Shown here: positions 6,149-11,621 of the stretch, one piece after another | How the letters are laid out: every line of letters begins with the position of its first letter | Numbering within the stretch: position 1 is the stretch's first letter | DNA from: Bacteroidota bacterium | GTDB lineage: Bacteria; Bacteroidota; Bacteroidia; Chitinophagales; Chitinophagaceae | DNA: 11,621 nucleotides | Direction: 5' to 3' | NCBI GenBank assembly: GCA_023423015.1 | Contig: JAFAGE010000367.1 | Span: 1 to 11,621 of the forward strand | Position numbers and translations under genes: made by a program | Notes under the pieces: generated by a model | What the model saw: the letters and a program-made list of their open reading frames with translations, nothing else | Database searches by the model: none | Told to the model about the DNA's origin: nothing

Positions 6149-7030
6149 CACGTTTTTTCTACCATACCATACTTTCAGCGAATCGCGGATGCGAGCTGTA
6201 TCTGATGCCCGGGCAGGCAGCACAAAATAAAGTGCGAAAGAGGTGGAGTCGCGATGTGCGTCCATGCGGATATCTGTAAGATTATCTTTTATCTGGTTGA
6301 AACGGCGGATTGCCCTTGCCTTATTGGCCGTGCGTTCGATTACGAACCGGTATGTGCCCGGGGTGCTTGCGTCAGCGGCGCGCACCGAGTCTATTTTATT
6401 TTGGACAGAATCCAGCAGCACGTTTGAGGATGTTGAATCCGGGGCGGATACGACGCTATCTGTACTTCCGGCCACATTTTCAGCTGTATTCCGGGTATAA
6501 AGGGTATATCCCAGCCAGATTACAACAGCTGCGGCAACAACGGCGCCTGCAACCATTAATACTTTCCTCAGATTATTCGGCTCACCGGAATCTTCGGGGT
6601 AATACTCTTTAGGTTTTATGGTGTCTTCAGCTGCTTCCTTTGTGGTAAGGTTTGGTTTGGGAGCATGCGTATCTCCCGGCGTGAATTCATACCGGCCGTC
6701 GCGGTTTTTCTGCAGGTATCCAATGCCTTCGAGGTGAAAGGGTTTGCCAATGTTGAGCAGAATTTTCCCATCCGACAGGAATGAATCAAGGTCCGACTCG
6801 GCAAGCGGCCTGATTTTTCCGGTTTCGGTGCGGATAAAATCGATGAATTTATCATCCGCATGAGGCACGGGCGTCTGCCTGAATTGGATATTTCTGGTGA
6901 ATTCGTGGTAGTTTTTGTCTGTACTTTCGGGGATGATGATCGAAGGGTCGAGGGTGAAGATTCCAAGCCCCGGCAACCTGAGCTCCTTGTGCTGATACAG
7001 GAATTTCGCAAATAAGGCAGCTAATTTCAA
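6131..7030 (-). CDS. HU-like (CCDC81-type) domain protein with transmembrane helix and C-terminal SPOR domain
   Basis: This 299-residue protein has three parts. Residues about 1-120 match the tandem CCDC81-like prokaryotic HU arrangement of Bacteroidota: an opening LFAKFLYQHKELRLPGLGIFTL, a FIDFIRTETGKI helix at about 62-73, and a KPFHLEGIGYLQKNRDGRYEFTPG block at about 96-119. One membrane helix spans about 157-178, preceded by basic residues that favour a cytoplasmic N-terminus. After a Ser/Asp/Ala-rich linker, residues about 225-297 (TYRFVIERTANKARAIRRF to VWYGRKNVWVEK) form a SPOR domain, which in other proteins binds denuded peptidoglycan glycan strands at division sites. The layout would tie a DNA-binding-like domain inside the cell to the wall outside. 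The N-terminal assignment is by pattern recognition; DNA binding is not shown. The gene has its own promoter upstream and converges on lon with six bases between stops. Confidence 0.8.
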   Translation of the reverse strand: MKLAALFAKFLYQHKELRLPGLGIFTLDPSIIIPESTDKNYHEFTRNIQFRQTPVPHADDKFIDFIRTETGKIRPLAESDLDSFLSDGKILLNIGKPFHLEGIGYLQKNRDGRYEFTPGDTHAPKPNLTTKEAAEDTIKPKEYYPEDSGEPNNLRKVLMVAGAVVAAAVVIWLGYTLYTRNTAENVAGSTDSVVSAPDSTSSNVLLDSVQNKIDSVRAADASTPGTYRFVIERTANKARAIRRFNQIKDNLTDIRMDAHRDSTSFALYFVLPARASDTARIRDSLKVWYGRKNVWVEKR

Positions 7031-7049
7031 GATATTAGAGTTTGATACA

Positions 7050-7079
7050 CAAGGTAAGATTAATTGGCTCTAACGCAAA
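7050..7079 (-). promoter_or_regulatory. Bacteroidota-type promoter of the HU-SPOR gene
   Basis: On the reverse strand a TTTG -33 box (7076-7079) is followed after 19 bases by TACCTTG (7050-7056), close to the TAnnTTTG -7 consensus of the Bacteroidota primary sigma factor but one T short. The spacing is in the expected 19-21 range. Transcription would begin near 7046, leaving a leader of about 16 bases before the ATG at 7030. It is the only promoter in the window where both boxes are visible at the right distance. Confidence 0.45.
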
Positions 7080-7098
7080 GCATACCCGGCAGTTGCAT

Positions 7099-7106
7099 TA
7101 ATTTTG
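7099..7106 (+). promoter_or_regulatory. -7 box (TAATTTTG) upstream of the small membrane protein gene
   Basis: TAATTTTG matches TAnnTTTG exactly and is followed by CAGC, a common downstream context in Bacteroidota promoters. The ATG is 16 bases further on, so the leader would be about 13 bases. No TTTG or TTG -33 box stands at the normal spacing, which lowers confidence. It lies back to back with the promoter of the HU-SPOR gene. Confidence 0.4.
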
Positions 7107-7122
7107 CAGCGGAAACACAGTT

Positions 7123-7443
7123 ATGAACGAGCAGGAAAAGCGGTTTGTGGCATATTGGGAAAAAAACAGGATGAAAGAGAAAGACCTGATTTATCAGCTT
7201 CTCACCGGTCTTCCGATTGGGTTGCTGTTTTCACTGCCCATATTCTTTATTCTTTTCTCGAGCAGGTGGTGGTATAAAAGGGCCGACATGGTAGCGAACG
7301 CTCAAATGAGTCCCCTCGTATTATCTATAGCGGTGTTTGTAATAGCCGTATTTTTTGCCATATTGTACAAGCGGCACCGATGGGAAATGAAGGAGCAGCA
7401 ATACCGGGAAATCATCAGCCGCCATAAACACCTTAACACATAA
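7123..7443 (+). CDS. Small two-helix inner-membrane protein of unknown function
   Basis: This 106-residue protein is not one I can assign to a characterised family. The N-terminus is charged (residues 1-21, including YWEKNRMKEKD). Helix one covers about 27-47 and helix two about 63-82, joined by a short loop with the aromatic-basic stretch RWWYKR at 48-53. The C-terminal tail (83-106) is basic and amphipathic. Both ends probably face the cytoplasm, since the tail YKRHRWEMK is strongly positive, but the basic loop makes topology uncertain. It has no signal peptide, catalytic motif or cysteine. The upstream -7 box and a sensible ATG support a real gene. It stands 60 bases ahead of the FKBP lipoprotein gene on the same strand, possibly as an operon. 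Confidence 0.7.
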   Translation: MNEQEKRFVAYWEKNRMKEKDLIYQLLTGLPIGLLFSLPIFFILFSSRWWYKRADMVANAQMSPLVLSIAVFVIAVFFAILYKRHRWEMKEQQYREIISRHKHLNT

Positions 7444-7503
7444 TAAAGCAACGATTTTTGATTTGACGCTGTCATGAGCGTAACGAAAAACAAGATTGAA
7501 CAG

Positions 7504-8019
7504 ATGATAAGAACATTCCTGGCGCTGATTTGTGTGGCATTACTGGCAGGATCGTGCATGAAAAACAGCATGGATTCGGGCTGCCCGTACCAGAATTCAT
7601 CCATTTCTGCTCCGCAGGCAGAACGCGACTCCGTGAAAGCTTTCCTCAACAGCCTTGGTATACAGGCAGAAGAACACAGCTCGGGATTCTTTTACAAGGT
7701 AATCTCCCAGGGTACCGATGGGGGTCAAATGGGCCTTTGCTCAGAAATTGCTATTACCTACACGGGATGGCTGCAGAACGGAGCTGAGTTCGACAAACAA
7801 ACCAATATCAGGTTCATCCTGGGGTCGTTGATCGAAGGATGGAAGAAAAGCATTCCGCTGATTAAAAAAGGCGGCGAAATAGACCTTTACATCCCGCCAA
7901 CACTGGCTTACGGTAAAAATGAAGTAAAGAACAACCAGACAGGCCAGGTGATTATCCCTTCGAATTCCATGCTTGTGTTTAAAGTGAAGCTGCTGGATTA
8001 TACAGTAGACACACGGTAG
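7504..8019 (+). CDS. FKBP-type peptidyl-prolyl cis-trans isomerase, predicted lipoprotein
   Basis: From the ATG at 7504 the product has 171 residues. A short lipoprotein signal (MIRTFLALICVALLAGSC) puts the lipidated cysteine at C18. The FKBP domain runs from about 75 to 166. Recognisable active-site positions are YTG at about 86-88, EFD at about 95-97, RFILG and LIEGW at about 103-112, AYG at 135-137, and the closing IPSNSMLVFKVKLLD at about 151-165. The aromatic pocket residues of FKBPs are thus largely kept. The enzyme should speed prolyl isomerisation during folding in the periplasm or at a membrane surface; no trigger-factor or dimerisation domain is present. A longer reading from 7474 adds MSVTKNKIEQ before the signal and is less likely, though not excluded. 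The serine lyase gene follows after 29 bases. Confidence 0.88.
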   Translation: MIRTFLALICVALLAGSCMKNSMDSGCPYQNSSISAPQAERDSVKAFLNSLGIQAEEHSSGFFYKVISQGTDGGQMGLCSEIAITYTGWLQNGAEFDKQTNIRFILGSLIEGWKKSIPLIKKGGEIDLYIPPTLAYGKNEVKNNQTGQVIIPSNSMLVFKVKLLDYTVDTR

Positions 8020-8027
8020 AATAATTT

Positions 8028-8035
8028 TATTTTTG
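8028..8035 (+). promoter_or_regulatory. -7 box (TATTTTTG) ahead of the serine lyase gene
   Basis: TATTTTTG is an exact TAnnTTTG match located 13 bases before the TTG start at 8049. Transcription from it would begin near 8039, with only about ten bases of leader. No -33 box is visible at the expected distance, so read-through from the FKBP gene is an alternative. Confidence 0.35.
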
Positions 8036-8048
8036 CTGAAAACACTGA

Positions 8049-9470
8049 TTGCCTCACGAAGCCATTTCCGTATTCGACATTTTTAAAATAGGTGTCGGTC
8101 CTTCCAGTTCACATACGCTGGGGCCCTGGCGTGCAGCCTTGCGCTTTGTCAATTACCTCTCTTCCCAAAACGTGTTAGCTGAGATACAATCCATCAGGGT
8201 GCTGCTATACGGTTCCCTGGCAAAGACCGGAATCGGCCATGGAACCGACATGGCTGTACAAATGGGCCTGATTGGCGAAGATCCGGTCTGCTGCGAAGTA
8301 AGTTCTTTGCCGGGAAAAGTTGAGGCCATCGCACATAATAAGAGTTTGCAACTCGGTGGCGTATATGATATTGATTTTGATCCCCGCCAGCACATAATAT
8401 TTCTCATCAACGAATCCCTGCCTTTTCATCCAAACGGATTAACATTTGTGGCCACCACATCGGAAGCAGAATTCAAACAAACTTATTTTTCGACAGGTGG
8501 TGGCTTTATCGTGAAAGAGGATGAAATTTCATCCAATGGTAACGAAGTACAGTTGCCTTTCCCTGTAAACTCAGCTGCCGACCTTTTATTCTGGTGCCGT
8601 AAAACAGGAATGTCGATTAATGAAGTAGTAATGGAAAACGAAAATGCCTGGCGACCCGAGGATAATACACGAAAAAGTTTGTTGGATATATGGGCTGTAA
8701 TGAAGGAATGTATGTACAAAGGCTGCCATACCGATGGTACGTTGCCCGGCGGATTAAATGTTAAACGACGCGCTGCTGCATTGAATAAGAAGCTCCTGGG
8801 AAATGCGCTGTACAACAACTACGACGAATGGATAAATAATATTAAAGCAGGCGGAAGTCAATTTCAATATACTCTCGATTGGGTAAGTTGTTTTGCCCTG
8901 GCGGTAAATGAAGAAAATGCATCATTTGCACGCGTGGTGACAGCTCCAACAAATGGTGCGGCAGGTGTAATTCCTTCGGTGCTGCAATATTTTATTCTCT
9001 TTGCAGGAGGAAGCGACGAAAAAGCAATCCAGTTTCTATTAACGGCAGCAGAAATAGGGAGCATCTTTAAGAAAGGAGCAACAATTTCAGCAGCCATGGG
9101 AGGCTGCCAGGCAGAAATCGGCGTGTCGTCGGCAATGGCGGCAGCAGCGTTAACCGAAGCACTGGGAGGCACACAACCACAGGCAATGATGGCCGCAGAA
9201 ATTGCGATGGAACATCATCTCGGTATGACATGTGATCCCATTGCAGGTCTAGTGCAGATTCCCTGTATCGAACGTAATACTATGGGAGCAATAAAGGCAA
9301 TCACTGCATCGCAACTTGCATTACAAAGCACACCGGATTATGCAAAAGTTTCGCTCGACTCGGTTGTGAATACGATGTGGCACACTGCCCGCGATATGAA
9401 CTTCAAATACAAAGAAACTGCAGAAGGGGGTCTTGCCGTAACTGTTCCGCTTGGATTGAAAGAATGTTAA
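8049..9470 (+). CDS. sdaA: L-serine ammonia-lyase (iron-sulfur dependent, single-chain type), TTG start
   Basis: This 473-residue enzyme converts L-serine to pyruvate and ammonia using a [4Fe-4S] cluster. The amino-terminal ISVFDIFKIGVGPSSSHTLGP (residues 6-26) is the family signature. Cluster ligands are C353 (GGCQAEIG), C395 (MTCDPIAG) and C406 (IPCIERN). Their spacing of 42 and 11 matches the Legionella pneumophila enzyme. The catalytic-domain marker TAPTNGAAGVIPS is at about 298-310. The protein ends in KEC, so C473 is the last residue, like the C-terminal cysteine that inhibits the Legionella enzyme. No ATG, GTG or TTG can precede 8049 in frame, because TGA lies directly before it and the next ATG would delete the signature. 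A TTG start coding MPHEAISVF is therefore the best reading. It converges on mqnE with one base between stops. Confidence 0.95.
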   Translation: MPHEAISVFDIFKIGVGPSSSHTLGPWRAALRFVNYLSSQNVLAEIQSIRVLLYGSLAKTGIGHGTDMAVQMGLIGEDPVCCEVSSLPGKVEAIAHNKSLQLGGVYDIDFDPRQHIIFLINESLPFHPNGLTFVATTSEAEFKQTYFSTGGGFIVKEDEISSNGNEVQLPFPVNSAADLLFWCRKTGMSINEVVMENENAWRPEDNTRKSLLDIWAVMKECMYKGCHTDGTLPGGLNVKRRAAALNKKLLGNALYNNYDEWINNIKAGGSQFQYTLDWVSCFALAVNEENASFARVVTAPTNGAAGVIPSVLQYFILFAGGSDEKAIQFLLTAAEIGSIFKKGATISAAMGGCQAEIGVSSAMAAAALTEALGGTQPQAMMAAEIAMEHHLGMTCDPIAGLVQIPCIERNTMGAIKAITASQLALQSTPDYAKVSLDSVVNTMWHTARDMNFKYKETAEGGLAVTVPLGLKEC

Positions 9471-9471
9471 A

Positions 9472-10593
9472 CTAAAACTCCTGCAGTTGCTGATACAAGG
9501 TGTCGCGCTCTACCGGCTTCCTTCTCACCTGGCGGATAAGCGTGACAAGTTGTTCTGTCGTCATTGATGGAGATTGTTCTTCCGCACCAGCCATCGAATA
9601 AATTTTTGTGGAGTCGTCAATGGTTCCGTCGATGTCGTTTACTCCAAATGAAAGCGTGAGTTGCGCATTCTGGCGTCCAAGCATCGGCCAGTAAGCTTTC
9701 AGATGAGGGAAATTGTCCAGAAATAGCCGCGCAACTGCATACATCTTCATGTCTTCTGCAATCGATGTTTCAGCAACATGACTCATCTCATTATCCTTAT
9801 TTCGGAATTTAAGAGGAATGAAAGTATTGAAGCCGCCGGTTCTGTCCTGCAGTTCACGAAGACGCTGCATGTGATCGATGCGATGTTCATATTTTTCGAT
9901 GTGGCCATAAAGTATGGTTGCATTGCTGTGCATTCCAAGCAGGTGAGCCGTTTCGTGAATATGTAACCAGCCGGTGCCGTCAACTTTATCATCAGCAATC
10001 TGCTGCCTGATAACCGGATGAAATATTTCTGCTCCTCCGCCTGGTAATGAATCCAGGCCTGCTTCCTTCAGGTAAGCCAGACCTTCTTCAACTGTTTTCT
10101 TCGCCTTGCGGAACATGTAGTCGAGTTCAACTGCAGTGAACCCTTTGATATGCAGATCAGGACGATGTTCTTTTATTTTACGCAGGAGCTCTGCGAAAAA
10201 TTCCAAATTCATACGCGGGTGTACGCCTCCTACAATGTGCACTTCTGTCACGGGCTTGCCATCATACTGTTTCACAATGTTGAGCATCTGCTCCAGCGAC
10301 ATTTCCCATCCTTCGTCGCGGTGTGCATACAGTCGGGAGTAGCTGCAGAATTTACATGCGTAAACACATACGTTGGTAGGCTCTATGTGAAAGTTCCTGT
10401 TGAAGTAGGTTTTGTCGCCGTGTAGTTTTTCGCGAACATAATTGGCAAGAGCGCCTAGAAAGGGGAGGGAGCCTTCTTCGAACAGCAACAAACCATCTTC
10501 TTCTGATATACGTTCGTTGCTCACTATCTTGTCCGCTATCCTTCTGAGATCAACATTGGGTTCAAAGGAGATAAGCTTACTGATCGCCATCAT
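9472..10593 (-). CDS. mqnE: Aminofutalosine synthase, radical SAM enzyme of menaquinone biosynthesis
   Basis: This 373-residue radical SAM protein has the cluster motif CxxxCxxC at C76, C80 and C83 (VCVYACKFCSYSR). Further markers are HIVGGVHPRMN at about 119-129, GGGAEIF at 185-191, WLHIHETAHLLGMHSNATILYGH at about 209-231 and TGGFNTFIPLKF at about 252-263. The GGGAEIF form and the HxxAHxLGxxSNAT block point to MqnE and not to its paralogue MqnC. MqnE joins SAM to 3-enolpyruvoyl-benzoate to give aminofutalosine, so this organism probably makes menaquinone by the futalosine route. Other mqn genes are not in the window. Two successive ATGs (10593 and 10590) are equally possible starts. The transporter gene ends 26 bases upstream on the same strand, so co-transcription is likely. 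Confidence 0.93.
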   Translation of the reverse strand: MMAISKLISFEPNVDLRRIADKIVSNERISEEDGLLLFEEGSLPFLGALANYVREKLHGDKTYFNRNFHIEPTNVCVYACKFCSYSRLYAHRDEGWEMSLEQMLNIVKQYDGKPVTEVHIVGGVHPRMNLEFFAELLRKIKEHRPDLHIKGFTAVELDYMFRKAKKTVEEGLAYLKEAGLDSLPGGGAEIFHPVIRQQIADDKVDGTGWLHIHETAHLLGMHSNATILYGHIEKYEHRIDHMQRLRELQDRTGGFNTFIPLKFRNKDNEMSHVAETSIAEDMKMYAVARLFLDNFPHLKAYWPMLGRQNAQLTLSFGVNDIDGTIDDSTKIYSMAGAEEQSPSMTTEQLVTLIRQVRRKPVERDTLYQQLQEF

Positions 10594-10597
10594 CCTG

Positions 10598-10605
10598 CAA
10601 ATTTA
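10598..10605 (-). promoter_or_regulatory. -7-like box (TAAATTTG) abutting the mqnE start
   Basis: On the reverse strand TAAATTTG is an exact TAnnTTTG match only four bases before the mqnE ATG. If used, the transcript would have almost no leader. No -33 box is visible, and the preceding transporter gene probably reads through, so this may be a chance match. Confidence 0.2.
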
Positions 10606-10619
10606 CGCTATTCGGCGTT

Positions 10620-11621
10620 TTATGCCAGCGCGCCGGCAATACAACCGCACATGAGGCACGCGATGGTGCCGCCCAACAGGGCCTTCATGCCCATCTCAGT
10701 AAGGTTTCGCCGCTGGTTGGGAGCCAGCTGGCTTATACCGCCGATCTGGATACCAATAGAAGCTACATTGGCAAAACCACAAAGCGCATAGGTGGCGATG
10801 AGAATAGACTTCGGGTCGCTGATAGTACCCGCCTTCTTCATTTCACCGAACGAAAAGAAGGCGACAAATTCGTTAAGGACGGTTTTTTCACCCAGCAACT
10901 GGCCTACCTGAACCAGTTCGCTGCTGCTAACGCCGATCAGCCAGGCTACAGGTGCAAATATGTATCCAAGTACCAACTGCAATGAAAGGGATGTATAACG
11001 GCCACCTGTAGCCGCAGCAATGCTTTCGTTAAGATTAAACCAGTGCCCTACAGATCCCAACAAATAATTACAGAGATACATCAGTGCGGTAAACACGATC
11101 AGCATAGCAGCAACATTTGCTGCGAGTTTTAATCCGTCGGTTGTACCCAGCGATATTGCATCCAGAAAATTATCGCCGATTTTCTCTTTCGGCACGGTGA
11201 GTTCCCGCATTACGGGCTCAGTTTGAGGAAAAAGAATTTTTGATACCACAATGGCAGCAGGTGCACTCATGATCGATTGGCTGAGAAAGTGTAACGCAAA
11301 ATACTTTTGCTGATCAACATCGTCGCCCCCTAAAAAGCCAACATATGCGCCAAGAACACTTCCTGCCGTGTTAGCCATACCGCCAATCATTATACAAAGC
11401 ACTTCCGAACGATTCAGACGTTCGAGAAATGGCCGGATCATCAACGGTGCCTCCGTTTGCCCTAGAAATATATTGGCAGCAGTGGATACACTTTCCGGTC
11501 CTGATATACCCAGCTTCCTGAGCATCCAGGCAAAGAAGTACACCACCTTCTGCAGGATTCCCAAATAGTATAGCATAGCAGACAGCGCCGAAAAATAAAT
11601 GATTATTGGTAGTACCTGCAC
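10620..11621 (-). CDS. Concentrative nucleoside transporter (CNT/NupC family), N-terminus outside the window
   Basis: The 333 codons present cover the C-terminal two-thirds or more of a CNT protein. The visible reading opens with GTG for valine at the window edge (VQVLPIIIYFSALSAMLYYLGI); this aligns inside the family, so the gene continues beyond 11621. The substrate-binding hairpin GQTEAPLMIRP is at codons 54-64, TVLNEFVAFFSFGEM at about 247-261, and CGFANVASIGIQIGG at 281-295. These are the nucleoside- and cation-coordinating regions known from the Vibrio cholerae CNT. Several long hydrophobic helices surround them. The protein should import nucleosides with Na+ or H+ across the inner membrane. 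Substrate preference cannot be told. It lies directly upstream of mqnE, whose product is nucleoside-derived; this may be meaningful or coincidence. Confidence 0.93.
   Translation of the reverse strand: MQVLPIIIYFSALSAMLYYLGILQKVVYFFAWMLRKLGISGPESVSTAANIFLGQTEAPLMIRPFLERLNRSEVLCIMIGGMANTAGSVLGAYVGFLGGDDVDQQKYFALHFLSQSIMSAPAAIVVSKILFPQTEPVMRELTVPKEKIGDNFLDAISLGTTDGLKLAANVAAMLIVFTALMYLCNYLLGSVGHWFNLNESIAAATGGRYTSLSLQLVLGYIFAPVAWLIGVSSSELVQVGQLLGEKTVLNEFVAFFSFGEMKKAGTISDPKSILIATYALCGFANVASIGIQIGGISQLAPNQRRNLTEMGMKALLGGTIACLMCGCIAGALA

Noticed and set aside
8021..8048. Possible frameshifted or missing upstream start of the serine lyase
   Set aside because: The protein is full length with an intact N-terminal signature; a TTG start explains the reading without a frameshift.
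11619..11621. GTG at the right edge as the start codon of the nucleoside transporter
   Set aside because: The residues that follow align inside CNT proteins, and the N-terminal helices are missing, so this is an internal valine and the gene runs off the window.
1..11621. CRISPR array, insertion sequence, toxin-antitoxin or defence cluster
   Set aside because: No spaced direct repeats, transposase, integrase, nuclease or toxin-like genes were seen; gene content and coding style are uniform and housekeeping.

Overview
The window looks like an ordinary chromosomal segment of a Bacteroidota bacterium, probably from the Chitinophagales or a nearby order. Four things point there: a PorT-type outer-membrane barrel protein, an HU (CCDC81-like)-transmembrane-SPOR protein, a futalosine-route menaquinone gene, and several Bacteroidota-type TAnnTTTG promoter boxes with few strong Shine-Dalgarno sites. 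Apart from both edges and some short gaps it is packed with housekeeping genes. I see no insertion sequence, integrase, CRISPR array, tRNA or rRNA, and no intergenic gap longer than about 170 bases.

Left part (1-1062, minus strand): the 5' end of parB, cut by the window edge, and complete parA, forming the chromosome-segregation operon. Divergent from it (1084-2846, plus strand) is a two-gene operon of a flavodoxin-fold NAD(P)H-dependent FMN reductase and a membrane-anchored YkuE-type metallophosphoesterase. A small outer-membrane barrel protein follows (2959-3552), then a heptad-repeat intergenic segment with a hairpin terminator, and then lon (3725-6124).

Middle: lon converges on a minus-strand gene (6131-7030) encoding an HU-like cytoplasmic region, one membrane helix and a periplasmic SPOR domain. 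The two stop codons are six bases apart and sit inside one shared hairpin. A divergent promoter region separates this gene from a small two-helix membrane protein (7123-7443), an FKBP-type peptidyl-prolyl isomerase lipoprotein (7504-8019) and an iron-sulfur L-serine ammonia-lyase that appears to use a TTG start (8049-9470).

Right part (9472-11621, minus strand): mqnE (aminofutalosine synthase, menaquinone biosynthesis) converges on the serine lyase gene with one base between the stops. It lies downstream of a concentrative nucleoside transporter gene that runs off the right edge.

Functionally, the region mixes chromosome partitioning, envelope biology (barrel protein, SPOR protein, lipoprotein foldase, phosphoesterase), proteolysis and central metabolism. 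I do not see a clear new multi-gene defence or mobile system. The most interesting items are the HU-TM-SPOR protein, the C-terminal cysteine and TTG start of the serine lyase, the degenerate Tat-like motif in the phosphoesterase, the shared convergent hairpin, and the heptad-periodic intergenic repeat.
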